This document shows positions 18,014 through 26,265 of a stretch of DNA of 64,000 nucleotides, piece after piece (within the stretch, counting starts at the first letter, position 1; every line of letters starts with the position of its first letter). Position numbers and translations under genes: made by a program. Under the pieces are notes generated by a model that ran no database searches, was not told where the DNA came from, and was given only the letters and a program-made list of their open reading frames with translations. The stretch comes from Nitrosopumilus sp. Its GTDB lineage: Archaea > Thermoproteota > Nitrososphaeria > Nitrososphaerales > Nitrosopumilaceae. The stretch spans positions 186,001 to 250,000 of the forward strand of contig NZ_JAILWA010000001.1 of assembly GCF_025699255.1 (NCBI RefSeq), written 5' to 3'.

Positions 18014-20689
18014 ATGAAACCAGTTTATGCATTTGAAGAAGCAGACAGCAAAAAAAGAATGCTTCTAGGTGGAAAAGGAGCAGGGTTAAGCGAAATGACT
18101 CGATTAAAGTTACCAGTCCCACCAGGATTTACAATCACAACTGAAGTGTGTAACAAGTATTATGAAAACAACAGAAAACTTCCAAAAGATGTCATGCCTG
18201 CAGTAATGAAAAATATTGTAAAAATGGAAAAAAAGACAGGTAAAAAATGGAATTCTACAAAGAATCCATTACTAGTTTCAGTCCGTTCAGGAGCAGCAAT
18301 TTCAATGCCTGGAATGATGGACACAATTTTGAATTTAGGACTAAATGAAAAAACAGTTGAAGGGTTTGCAGAACAGACAAAGAATCCGCGATTTTCATGG
18401 GATTCATATCGAAGATTTATCCAATTATTTGGAAAAGTAGTATTTGGAGTAAATGATGAAAAATTTGATCACGTTTTAGAGTCTGCAAAAACAAAGCAAG
18501 GAGTTTCAGATGACAGTAAACTAAATGTAGAATCATTAAAAGGAATTGTAGCAGAATATAAAAAAATCTGTGAAGAACACACTAAGAGAAAATTCCCAGA
18601 CACACCAGACGAACAATTAGTATTATCAATTGAAGCTGTTTTCAAAAGTTGGATGGGTGAAAGAGCAATTGTTTATCGTGAAAAAAACAACATCACTAAA
18701 GATATTGCAAATGGAACCGCTGTTAATGTAGTAACAATGGTATTTGGAAACATGGGAGATGACAGTGCTACAGGAGTCGTGTTTACAAGAAATGGTCACA
18801 ATGGTAAAAAAGAGATCGAGGGAGAATATCTGATTAATGCACAAGGAGAAGATGTTGTGGCAGGAGTTAGGACAGGAAAAAGTATTGAAATGTTGAAAAG
18901 AGAAATGCCAAAATCACATAAGGAATTAAGTAATGCTTGTGCAAAATTAGAGAAACATTTCAGAGAGCCACAAGATATTGAATTTACCATAGAGCAAGGA
19001 AAATTCTACTTACTACAAACAAGAACAGCAAAAATGAGTGCAGCAGCATTAGTAAAAACATCAGTAGACATGGTTAAAGAAAAATTAATTGATAAAAACA
19101 GAGCACTTACAAGAATTCCAGCACAACAATTAGAGGCATTGTTACATAGAACTATGGATGAATCAGAAATTAAAAATTATAAACAATTAGCAAAAGGAAT
19201 TGCAGCATCGCCAGGAGCTGCTAGCGGAATAGTAGTATTTGATGTCAAAAAAGCAATAGAATTAGGAGAAGCAGGAAATAAAGTCATCCTAGTAAGAAAA
19301 GAAACAAAACCAGAAGATGTTCCCGCATTCTTTTCATCAGAAGGGATTTTGACTAGCCTGGGAGGCAAATCATCTCATGCAGCAATTGTTTCAAGAGGAA
19401 TGGGAAAACCATGTATTGTAGGATGCCCAGAATTGAAAATTAACTACGAAAACAACACCTGTACTGCAAATGGAATTACAATTAAAGAAAAAGAAATAAT
19501 TTCCATTGACGGAAGTGCAGGCACTGTATTTGTGGGAGACGTGCCAACAGTAGAGCCCAAAGTAACAAAAGACTTTGAACAGATTTTGAGTTGGGCTCAA
19601 AAAGCAAAGAAAATAGGAATTAGAGCAAATGCAGATACACCAGAAGGGGCAAAACTAGCAAGGAAGTTTGGAGGTCAAGGAATCGGGTTGTGCAGAACAG
19701 AAAGAATGTTCAATGGAAGTGATAGAATTAATTTGTTCGTAGAAATGATAATGGCTGAAAATATCGAAGAAAGAAACAAAATTTTGAAGAAATTAGGTCA
19801 GTTGCAAAAAAGTGATTTTATTGAAATTCTAAAAGCCATGGAAGGATACGAAGTTACAATTAGATTATTAGATCCACCATTGCATGAATTCTTACCAAAT
19901 CCAGAAGAACTAGTAGAAAAAATACAAAAACTAGAATCAAGTGGAGATTCAACACAAATCAACCAAGCTAAAACAGTTTTGAAAAGAGCAAGAGAACTTG
20001 CAGAAGTTAATCCAATGATGGGACATAGAGGAGTTCGTGTAGGAATCACATACCCAGAAATTTATGAAATGCAAATTCGTGCAGTATTTGATGCATTAGT
20101 AGAACTTACAAAAAAGAAAGTTAAAGCACATCCTCAAATCATGATTCCACAGATTAGTAGCATTGCTGAACTTAACCATATTAAAGAAATTTACGATAGG
20201 ATAAAAAAAGAAACAGAATCAAAACACAAAATGAAATTAAAAATAAACTTTGGTACCATGATAGAAGTTGTAAGAGCAGCACTAACTGCAAATGAACTTG
20301 CAACTACAGCAGAATTCTTTAGTTTTGGTACTAATGATCTCACGCAAGGAACATTTAGTTTTAGTAGAGAAGATGTTGAAGGAAAATTCCTTCCAGAATA
20401 CATGGAAAAAGAACTACTAGAAAGAAACCCATTTCAATCAATTGACGTAAACGGAGTAGGCAGTTTGATTAAGATAGGAGTTGCCGCAGGACGAGCATTA
20501 AGGCCAAACATGGAAGTAGGAATTTGTGGAGAACATGGAGGAGATCCTAGTTCCATTAAATTCTGTCATAGTGTAGGTCTAAGTTATGTAAGTGCATCAC
20601 CACATAGAATTCCTATTGCCATTGTTGCAGCAGCACAAGCAGCAATTGAGCAACCAAAAAAAGCAAAATCAAAATCAAAGAAAAAATAA
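18014..20689 (+). CDS. ppdK: Pyruvate phosphate dikinase
   Basis: 891 residues with the complete three-part layout. The N-terminal ATP-grasp domain starts with GGKGAGLSEM, followed by PPGFTITTEVC and SVRSGAAISMPGMMDT. The swivelling phosphohistidine domain is near residues 440-470 (LTSLGGKSSHAAIVSRGMGK). The C-terminal PEP/pyruvate barrel has GLCRTERMF, GTNDLTQ and GICGEHGGDP. It converts pyruvate, ATP and phosphate to PEP, AMP and diphosphate, the anaplerotic/gluconeogenic route in autotrophic archaea. The tail is Lys-rich. Confidence 0.97.
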   Translation: MKPVYAFEEADSKKRMLLGGKGAGLSEMTRLKLPVPPGFTITTEVCNKYYENNRKLPKDVMPAVMKNIVKMEKKTGKKWNSTKNPLLVSVRSGAAISMPGMMDTILNLGLNEKTVEGFAEQTKNPRFSWDSYRRFIQLFGKVVFGVNDEKFDHVLESAKTKQGVSDDSKLNVESLKGIVAEYKKICEEHTKRKFPDTPDEQLVLSIEAVFKSWMGERAIVYREKNNITKDIANGTAVNVVTMVFGNMGDDSATGVVFTRNGHNGKKEIEGEYLINAQGEDVVAGVRTGKSIEMLKREMPKSHKELSNACAKLEKHFREPQDIEFTIEQGKFYLLQTRTAKMSAAALVKTSVDMVKEKLIDKNRALTRIPAQQLEALLHRTMDESEIKNYKQLAKGIAASPGAASGIVVFDVKKAIELGEAGNKVILVRKETKPEDVPAFFSSEGILTSLGGKSSHAAIVSRGMGKPCIVGCPELKINYENNTCTANGITIKEKEIISIDGSAGTVFVGDVPTVEPKVTKDFEQILSWAQKAKKIGIRANADTPEGAKLARKFGGQGIGLCRTERMFNGSDRINLFVEMIMAENIEERNKILKKLGQLQKSDFIEILKAMEGYEVTIRLLDPPLHEFLPNPEELVEKIQKLESSGDSTQINQAKTVLKRARELAEVNPMMGHRGVRVGITYPEIYEMQIRAVFDALVELTKKKVKAHPQIMIPQISSIAELNHIKEIYDRIKKETESKHKMKLKINFGTMIEVVRAALTANELATTAEFFSFGTNDLTQGTFSFSREDVEGKFLPEYMEKELLERNPFQSIDVNGVGSLIKIGVAAGRALRPNMEVGICGEHGGDPSSIKFCHSVGLSYVSASPHRIPIAIVAAAQAAIEQPKKAKSKSKKK

Positions 20690-20714
20690 ATAATTCTTAG
20701 AAATTACAGATATT

Positions 20715-20891
20715 ATGGCTAAAAGTATCAGTTGTTCAGATGCAGGAAAAGACTGCGGGTGGTCTGCTACTGCAGAAAGTGAGGAAGAATTGATGGAAAA
20801 AGTAACCGAACATGTAATAGCCAAACACAAAGAAATTGAACTAAATTCAGAATCAATTTCCAGCATAAAATCACTCATCAAAGAGATTTGA
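20715..20891 (+). CDS. DUF1059 small protein
   Basis: 58 residues from ATG 20715. The pattern ISCSDAGKDCGWSATAESEE followed by VTEHVIAKH fits DUF1059: two Cys in a C-x6-C-x-W motif, then an acidic turn and two His in an H-x4-H helix, giving a possible zinc site. Function unknown; such proteins are common in archaea and actinobacteria. It lies 25 bases after ppdK on the same strand. Confidence 0.85.
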   Translation: MAKSISCSDAGKDCGWSATAESEEELMEKVTEHVIAKHKEIELNSESISSIKSLIKEI

Positions 20892-20942
20892 AATTTTCAA
20901 AACTATAGATTTTAAAACACATACAAACAATTCTTAATTGAA

Positions 20943-21500
20943 TTGCTTCCAAGAATTGAATCAATAAAGCAAATTAGACAAAAAATTGGGATTACACAAA
21001 AAAAACTTGCAGGCATGACTGGAGTAAGTACATCAATGATTAATCAAATTGAATCAGGGAGAAGTCAACCAAGTTATGACACGGCAAAAAAGATTTTTGA
21101 GAGTCTTGCAAAACTTGAAGGAGAATCATCTTCACATACTGCAGGAGATTTTTGTAGTAAAGATATTGTTAAACTAAAACCTACCAATACATTACACGAT
21201 GCAATAAAAAAAATGCATCAATTATCAATTAGTCAGATACCAGTATTTTCTAATTCAGATGTAGTAGGAGTAGTATCAGAAGATGGAATTGTAAAACATT
21301 TAGCAGATTTGGGGGAGGCAGAGCTAAAAAAAGCAAAGTTGGCAGATACAATGGATTCAGTTCCTCCAATTGTTGATTTTGATACTCCAGCAAATGTTTT
21401 GGTACCATTGATAAGATATTCAAAATGCATACTAGTTTCTAAAAAATCAAAAATTGTTGGTATAATTACAGCTTCAGATACTTTGAAGATGATGGAATGA
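20943..21500 (+). CDS. XRE-family regulator with CBS pair
   Basis: 185 residues, TTG start. Residues 5-60 form a Cro/CI helix-turn-helix (IRQKIGITQKKLAGMTG, then STSMINQIESGRSQPSYDTA). Residues about 72-185 hold two CBS domains (LHDAIKKMHQLSISQIPVF and ANVLVPLIRYSKCILVSK). CBS pairs bind adenine nucleotides, so DNA binding is probably tuned by energy charge. This HTH-CBS layout is widespread in archaea. It converges on the epimerase gene with no gap. Confidence 0.9.
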   Translation: MLPRIESIKQIRQKIGITQKKLAGMTGVSTSMINQIESGRSQPSYDTAKKIFESLAKLEGESSSHTAGDFCSKDIVKLKPTNTLHDAIKKMHQLSISQIPVFSNSDVVGVVSEDGIVKHLADLGEAELKKAKLADTMDSVPPIVDFDTPANVLVPLIRYSKCILVSKKSKIVGIITASDTLKMME

Positions 21501-21899
21501 CTATTCTTTAGGATGAGAACAAAGTTCTGCCAATACACCCTGAAGAGATTTTGGATGGATGAAAGTCACTTTGGTTCCAGCTGAACCAGGCCTTATTTTC
21601 CCCAAAAATTGAATCCCACAACCTTCCATTCGTTCAACTTCACCTTCTATGTTATCTGTATCTAATGCCATATGGTGTAACCCTTGCCCTTTTTTATCAA
21701 GGAATTTTTTGATTGGACTATCATCATTAGTAGGTTGCATAAGTTCTACTCTACCGTTTTCTAAATGAATAATAGCAACCTTAACACCTTCAGATTCTAC
21801 AGTTTCAAATTCAACGCTGTCTACCCCTAATGCTTGTTGATAGATTTTAGCAGATTCTTCAACATCATTTACTGCAATAGCAATATGATCAATCTTCAT
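21501..21899 (-). CDS. mce: Methylmalonyl-CoA epimerase
   Basis: 132-residue vicinal-oxygen-chelate protein. DHIAIAVNDVEES opens the first beta-alpha-beta unit. Metal ligands appear as the His in DHIAIA, the Glu in GRVELMQP, the His in GLHHMALD, and the C-terminal Glu in LQGVLAELC. It would interconvert (S)- and (R)-methylmalonyl-CoA, linking propionyl-CoA carboxylation to the mutase encoded nearby at 23289 and 31511. This is a step of the thaumarchaeal hydroxypropionate/hydroxybutyrate cycle. Confidence 0.9.
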   Translation of the reverse strand: MKIDHIAIAVNDVEESAKIYQQALGVDSVEFETVESEGVKVAIIHLENGRVELMQPTNDDSPIKKFLDKKGQGLHHMALDTDNIEGEVERMEGCGIQFLGKIRPGSAGTKVTFIHPKSLQGVLAELCSHPKE

Positions 21900-22089
21900 C
21901 TAAAAGACATCCTCAACTTACAGTATTAATGGATTTATTTTATGTGAATTTTCGAGTGAAAATTCCAAAATTATCATTCATTTCTTTTTTATCCAATCCC
22001 ATTCAGGCCTTTCATCAACCTCTTCATCAACGGAATTTCTGTATTTTAGAGGTAAGCAATATGACAAATTTAGAAAATCAAGCACAATA

Positions 22090-22293
22090 TCAACCATTTT
22101 CAAAATTTTTCTTTGCATGTCTGCTTCGAGGTTTTGATCTTAATCGAGTTTTGCAACAAGGACATCTAGCATCTGCAATGTAAAAATAATGTTCACATAA
22201 TGAGCAACGTTTTTGACCTGTCAAATAACGTAAATTATTTTTCATTGAAGGTGCTTTTAGACATTCACATATTCCATTACATGTTTGTGCCAT
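22090..22293 (-). CDS. Small zinc-finger protein (TFB-associated family)
   Basis: 67 residues rich in Cys: TCNGICECLKA at the start, GQKRCSLCEHYF in the middle, ADARCPCCKTRLRSKPRSR near the end. The protein encoded at 52344, directly behind a TFB gene, shares GQKRC-x2-C, RC-x-CC and LR-x-KPRSR, so the two are paralogues. A TTTATTTTTT box lies about 30 bases before the ATG. A role in transcription is suggested by the paralogue's location only. Confidence 0.8.
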   Translation of the reverse strand: MAQTCNGICECLKAPSMKNNLRYLTGQKRCSLCEHYFYIADARCPCCKTRLRSKPRSRHAKKNFENG

Positions 22294-22428
22294 AATTTAG
22301 AAGTAAATTACAAATCAGAAAAAATAAAGAATTTGGGGAAATCTGATTTGTTAATTATACTTGTTTTACTGCCTCCTCTTGATTCATAATAATAATGATC
22401 TATTTTGGATAGATATAGTGGTAGCAAC

Positions 22429-22446
22429 ACAATGTAGCACAATGTA
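22429..22446. repeat. Two direct repeats of ACAATGTA, 10-bp period
   Basis: ACAATGTA occurs at 22429-22436 and 22439-22446, exactly one helical turn apart, and ACATTGT (its complement core) recurs at 22542-22548. The 287-base gap between the zinc-finger and ribbon-helix-helix genes holds nothing else I can support. The same core forms the inverted repeat at 6805. Confidence 0.4.
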
Positions 22447-22580
22447 TACTGTAAATTCAGATAGAATTTTTTCAAAGATACATCAAGAAAGATTGTTCAA
22501 AAATATCACAATGACATCGTGAACATGATTCATCATAAGGCACATTGTAATGTTCTTACCACAAAAAACAGAATGTGTTA

Positions 22581-23120
22581 CTACATAGGAAAAATAAGAG
22601 TTATTGTTGTTTTAGTTAATTTTACTTCTAATTTTTTCTCCAAAATATCATGAAACAATTCAGTAGCCAAAGTTTTCACATATAGAGACCAATTTTCTCC
22701 TAAATCATGATGGATTTTAAAAATGACAGTATTGTTTTTCTTTTCTATATCATGTTGCATCCAAGCAACATTAAGCCATGTACGAAGAATTTCTATAAAA
22801 TCTTCAACAGTATATTCACCCTTCATAAAATTAAGTATGTCTGAAAAGGTGTCTTTTTCTATAACTTCTGCCAAATGAATAATTTCTTTTTCGGTTAGTT
22901 TTTCAACTGCATATTTAACAAAAGGTTTAGTCATAGGTAATAATCCAACTTTTCTTTCATATTTCTCCCAGAGAATATGATTACCCAATATCTTTGAAAC
23001 CAAAGCATTAAAATTAATTTTTTCAAGTTCTGCCTCTTGTTTTAATTCTTCAATTAAAGATGAATTCAATCTAAGAGACACAGTTTTTGTTTTATCTTCC
23101 AATCCCATTTTCTGTCTCAT
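22581..23120 (-). CDS. Ribbon-helix-helix regulator with HxLGxNW domain
   Basis: 179 residues. The N-terminus KTVSLRLNSSLIEELKQEAE, then FNALVSKILGN, is a ribbon-helix-helix. The remaining domain contains FKIHHDLGENWSLYVKTL and ends in a beta strand. It is the best-conserved relative of the 29109 protein. A TTTTATT box about 20-26 bases before ATG 23120 supports that start. A perfect 12-bp palindrome (23152-23163) lies immediately upstream of the box and is a good candidate operator. Confidence 0.75.
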   Translation of the reverse strand: MRQKMGLEDKTKTVSLRLNSSLIEELKQEAELEKINFNALVSKILGNHILWEKYERKVGLLPMTKPFVKYAVEKLTEKEIIHLAEVIEKDTFSDILNFMKGEYTVEDFIEILRTWLNVAWMQHDIEKKNNTVIFKIHHDLGENWSLYVKTLATELFHDILEKKLEVKLTKTTITLIFPM

Positions 23121-23151
23121 ATTGATAAGAACTATCCGGAATAAAAAAGAA

Positions 23152-23163
23152 TGTAGTACTACA
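23152..23163. promoter_or_regulatory. 12-bp palindrome TGTAGTACTACA
   Basis: Perfect palindrome 32-43 bases before the start of the minus-strand ribbon-helix-helix gene, just upstream of its TATA-like box (TTTTATT). Dimeric regulators of this fold bind such sites, so it may mediate autoregulation. Confidence 0.45.
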
Positions 23164-23288
23164 ATTTCCTTTACTTAAAATTCAATTTGAAAAAGAATAA
23201 ACTGCTTTTGACAAAAATTTTAGAATAATTTCAATAAATTGTATTTTGATTCAAGGTTGATTTAAAAATAAATTCATGAAATGTACGA

Positions 23289-24890
23289 TTAAAAGACCTC
23301 TTTAGGACGATATTCCCCAAATACCTCTCTGAACGTATTACTAATTTCACCAGTTGTTGCAAATGCTTTTGCGGCAGTTACAATGTAAGGCATAAGATTT
23401 TCTTCAGTATCGGCTGCGCTTTGCATTGCAGATAAGGCTTTTTCTAATTTTTTAGAATCTCTTTCTGCACGTAATTTTTTGAGAGCCTTCTTTTGTTGAA
23501 TTTCAATTCGGTCATCAATTCTCAATAACTCTGGTTGTTCTTCTTCTTCAGCATATTTATTCACACCTACAATTACCCTATCTCCATCATCAGTTTCTTT
23601 TTTTAGACGATATGCATTTGCTCGAATTTCAGATTGGAAGAAACCTTTCTCAATTGCTTTTACAGATCCACCCATTTTCTGAATTTTTTTAAGATATTTC
23701 CACACACCGTCTTCAATTTGATCACATAATTCCTCCAAATAGTAAGAACCTGCCAAAGGATCAGCAGTCTTAGTTATTCCACTTTCATGTGCAACTATCT
23801 GTTGAGTTCTAAGTGCAATTTTTGCAGATTCTTGTGTGGGAAGAGCCAGAGCCTCATCTCTGGAATTAGTATGTAATGATTGAGTGCCGCCAGCAACAGC
23901 AGCCATTGTTTGAATGGCCACACGAACAATGTTGTTGTTAGGTTGCTGAGCAGTAAGGGATTCACCACTGGTTTGAGTATGAAATTTCAATTGTAAAGAA
24001 CGTGGATTTTTTGCATGAAACATTTCTTTAAGAATTTTAGCATAAACTTTTCTTGCAACTCTAAACTTGGCAACTTCTTCAAAAAATTCTATAGTGCAAC
24101 AAAAGAAAAAAGACAAACGAGGTGCAAATTCGTCAATCTTTAATCCTTTATCAATACAAGTTTGAATGTAAGCTATTGCGTTTGCCAGAGTAAATGCAAC
24201 CTCTTGTGTTGCAGTACAACCAGCTTCTCTCATATGATAACCAGAAATAGATACAGGGTACCAAGAAGGAACTTTTTCTGCACAGTATCCAATCATGTCT
24301 CCAATTAATCGCATTGAGGGTTGTGGTGGATAGATGTAGGTGTTTCTTGCAATGTATTCTTTTAAAATATCATTTTGTGTTGTACCTCTAAGTTCATGAC
24401 TTTTGAATCCCTGTGATTCTCCAACTGCAATATAATATGCCAATAATGTTGATGCTGTAGAATTAATCGTCATAGATGAACTAACTTTTCCTAAAGGAAT
24501 ACCATCAAAAGCAGTCATCATATCTTTAATTGAAGTAATTGAAACACCTACTTTCCCTACTTCACCCTCAGCTTGAGGGGAATCAGAATCATATCCAATT
24601 TGAGTAGGCAAATCAAATGCCATGCTGAGACCGGTTTGACCTTTTTCAAGCATGAATTTGAATCGTTCATTGGTAAGCTTTGCATCACCAAATCCAGAAT
24701 ACTGTCTCATAGTCCAAAATCGATCTCTAAACATTCCAGGGTGTATTCCTCTGGTGAATGGATATTTTCCTGCATCTTCAACAGGTTTCTTTTTTGTGGA
24801 TTTTTGATAAATTCTTTTTACAAGAAAGTTAGAATCCGTAAAAATTTTCTTTTCAGGTTCCTTTGATTTTGTTGGTTTTTTTGCAGCCAT
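23289..24890 (-). CDS. mcmA: Methylmalonyl-CoA mutase, large (catalytic) subunit
   Basis: 533 residues forming the substrate-binding TIM barrel of methylmalonyl-CoA mutase without its B12 domain. Landmarks: YPFTRGIHPGMFRDRFWTMR, the loop GLSMAFDLPTQIGYDSD, ISGYHMREAGCTATQE and LHTNSRDEALALPTQ. The B12 subunit is a separate gene at 31511, the usual archaeal split. It isomerises methylmalonyl-CoA and succinyl-CoA in the CO2-fixation cycle. The start lies four bases after the MeaB GTPase gene, so they form one operon. Confidence 0.96.
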   Translation of the reverse strand: MAAKKPTKSKEPEKKIFTDSNFLVKRIYQKSTKKKPVEDAGKYPFTRGIHPGMFRDRFWTMRQYSGFGDAKLTNERFKFMLEKGQTGLSMAFDLPTQIGYDSDSPQAEGEVGKVGVSITSIKDMMTAFDGIPLGKVSSSMTINSTASTLLAYYIAVGESQGFKSHELRGTTQNDILKEYIARNTYIYPPQPSMRLIGDMIGYCAEKVPSWYPVSISGYHMREAGCTATQEVAFTLANAIAYIQTCIDKGLKIDEFAPRLSFFFCCTIEFFEEVAKFRVARKVYAKILKEMFHAKNPRSLQLKFHTQTSGESLTAQQPNNNIVRVAIQTMAAVAGGTQSLHTNSRDEALALPTQESAKIALRTQQIVAHESGITKTADPLAGSYYLEELCDQIEDGVWKYLKKIQKMGGSVKAIEKGFFQSEIRANAYRLKKETDDGDRVIVGVNKYAEEEEQPELLRIDDRIEIQQKKALKKLRAERDSKKLEKALSAMQSAADTEENLMPYIVTAAKAFATTGEISNTFREVFGEYRPKEVF

Positions 24891-24894
24891 ATTA

Positions 24895-25812
24895 TCACTT
24901 TAACAATGATTTAGTAATTTTATCTCCAGCTTGAAAAGGATCAATGTCTTTAGATTGTAATTTTTTAAGATATTTTGAAAATGTTTTATCGGAAATTAAC
25001 ATGTCATCAATCTTTTCTTTGATGTTATTTAAAACAATATCTTTTAGTTCAGTCTCAAGGCGTTCACGGTCTTTGACATCTTTAGATTTCTTTTTAGACT
25101 TCATCATATCTTTCAAAGTTTTAGCAAACACAGTAATTCCAGAGTTCTTTTTCACAGAAGTTTTAAGAATCGTAGGATTTCTCTCAGAATCTCCAATAAA
25201 ATCACGAACTGCATCAAATAATTGATTTGTACCGCTAAGATCACTTTTGTTGATTAAGTAAATATCTCCAATTTCAGTTAAACCTGCTTTAATGGTTTGA
25301 ATACTATCACCAGTGTTAGGATTAAAAACAACAACTGTGATATCTGCAATATTAGAAATTTCAACTTCAGTTTGACCAGCACCCACACTTTCAATAATTA
25401 TAGGATTGAAACCAGAATATTCCAATACACGAATACTGTTTCGTAATGAGCGAGAAACTGCACCAGTTGCCCCCCTAGATGCGATACTTCGAATGTAAGT
25501 TCCAGAATCAGTAGATTCACTCATTCTGACCCTGTCTCCCAAAATTGCACCCCCAGTCACATGACTTGTAGGATCAACTGCCAATACTGCAGGCTTTGTA
25601 CCCAATTTTTTTAGAGCCATAGCAGTTTTGTTAATTAAAGAACTTTTTCCAGCACCAGCAGGACCAGTTATTCCAATAATTATAGAATTTCCACTATCCT
25701 TGAAAATTTTTTTTAATAATTTTTTTGATTCGTTTTGATCATTTTCAACAATCGTTATGGCTTTGGCAATAGCACCTCGTTTTCCTTTTTTTAAATCAGA
25801 TAATAAGTCCAA
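24895..25812 (-). CDS. meaB: MeaB/ArgK-type G-protein chaperone
   Basis: 305 residues. The P-loop is GPAGAGKSSLINK, switch region DPTSHVTGGAILGDRVRM is characteristic of MeaB, the base III motif is VGAGQTEVEI (the usual ESVGAGQ), and the guanine motif is NKSD. MeaB proteins load adenosylcobalamin into methylmalonyl-CoA mutase and protect it. Position directly before the mutase large-subunit gene supports that role. C-terminal helices for dimerisation are present. Confidence 0.94.
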   Translation of the reverse strand: MDLLSDLKKGKRGAIAKAITIVENDQNESKKLLKKIFKDSGNSIIIGITGPAGAGKSSLINKTAMALKKLGTKPAVLAVDPTSHVTGGAILGDRVRMSESTDSGTYIRSIASRGATGAVSRSLRNSIRVLEYSGFNPIIIESVGAGQTEVEISNIADITVVVFNPNTGDSIQTIKAGLTEIGDIYLINKSDLSGTNQLFDAVRDFIGDSERNPTILKTSVKKNSGITVFAKTLKDMMKSKKKSKDVKDRERLETELKDIVLNNIKEKIDDMLISDKTFSKYLKKLQSKDIDPFQAGDKITKSLLK

Positions 25813-25857
25813 GATACAATAAATGAATTATAGGTGCAATAAAATCTTGTGTACGAT

Positions 25858-26265
25858 CTAAGGGATAGAGTAGATTACAGGTGGAACTGGATCACCCATA
25901 GGATGAATTTCTGTTTTTAATTGAATGTGACCAAAATCATTATGATCAATTTCTAGTACTATAGGATGCACAGCCCAACCATATCTTGGCACATTTGGAA
26001 ATGGAACTATTTCTATAAACTCTGAACTAGAAAATGATTTTTGAAAAGATTCATCCATTCCCAAAATTTCTAAAACAACATTAGTTGTTTTCCCAGACTT
26101 GTCAAAATATGAAACTTCTACATGACCAGATTCGTAATAAATTGCTTCAATCTGAAATATTTCACGATAGACATTCTTGTCATCAGATACACCACCTGTT
26201 AAGAAAATTATAGCTAGAAGAGTAAAAACACCTAGAAATATTGGGGGGCCTAATTTTTTAGCCAT
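25858..26265 (-). CDS. Membrane-anchored protein of unknown function
   Basis: 135 residues. The start is basic (MAKKLGPP), followed by one hydrophobic segment (IFLGVFTLLAIIFLTGG) that acts as an uncleaved anchor or signal peptide. A beta-rich outer domain follows. The start overlaps the end of the M1 aminopeptidase gene by eight bases, so it is probably translated from the same message. No family recognised. Confidence 0.65.
   Translation of the reverse strand: MAKKLGPPIFLGVFTLLAIIFLTGGVSDDKNVYREIFQIEAIYYESGHVEVSYFDKSGKTTNVVLEILGMDESFQKSFSSSEFIEIVPFPNVPRYGWAVHPIVLEIDHNDFGHIQLKTEIHPMGDPVPPVIYSIP

Noticed and set aside
21929-22183. 84-codon plus-strand frame
   Set aside because: It overlaps the Cys-rich minus-strand zinc-finger gene at 22090 whose pattern is conserved in a paralogue; the plus-strand peptide has no protein-like features.
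22443-22523. 26-codon frame after the ACAATGTA repeats
   Set aside because: No motif, weak start context and no promoter-like box at the right distance.
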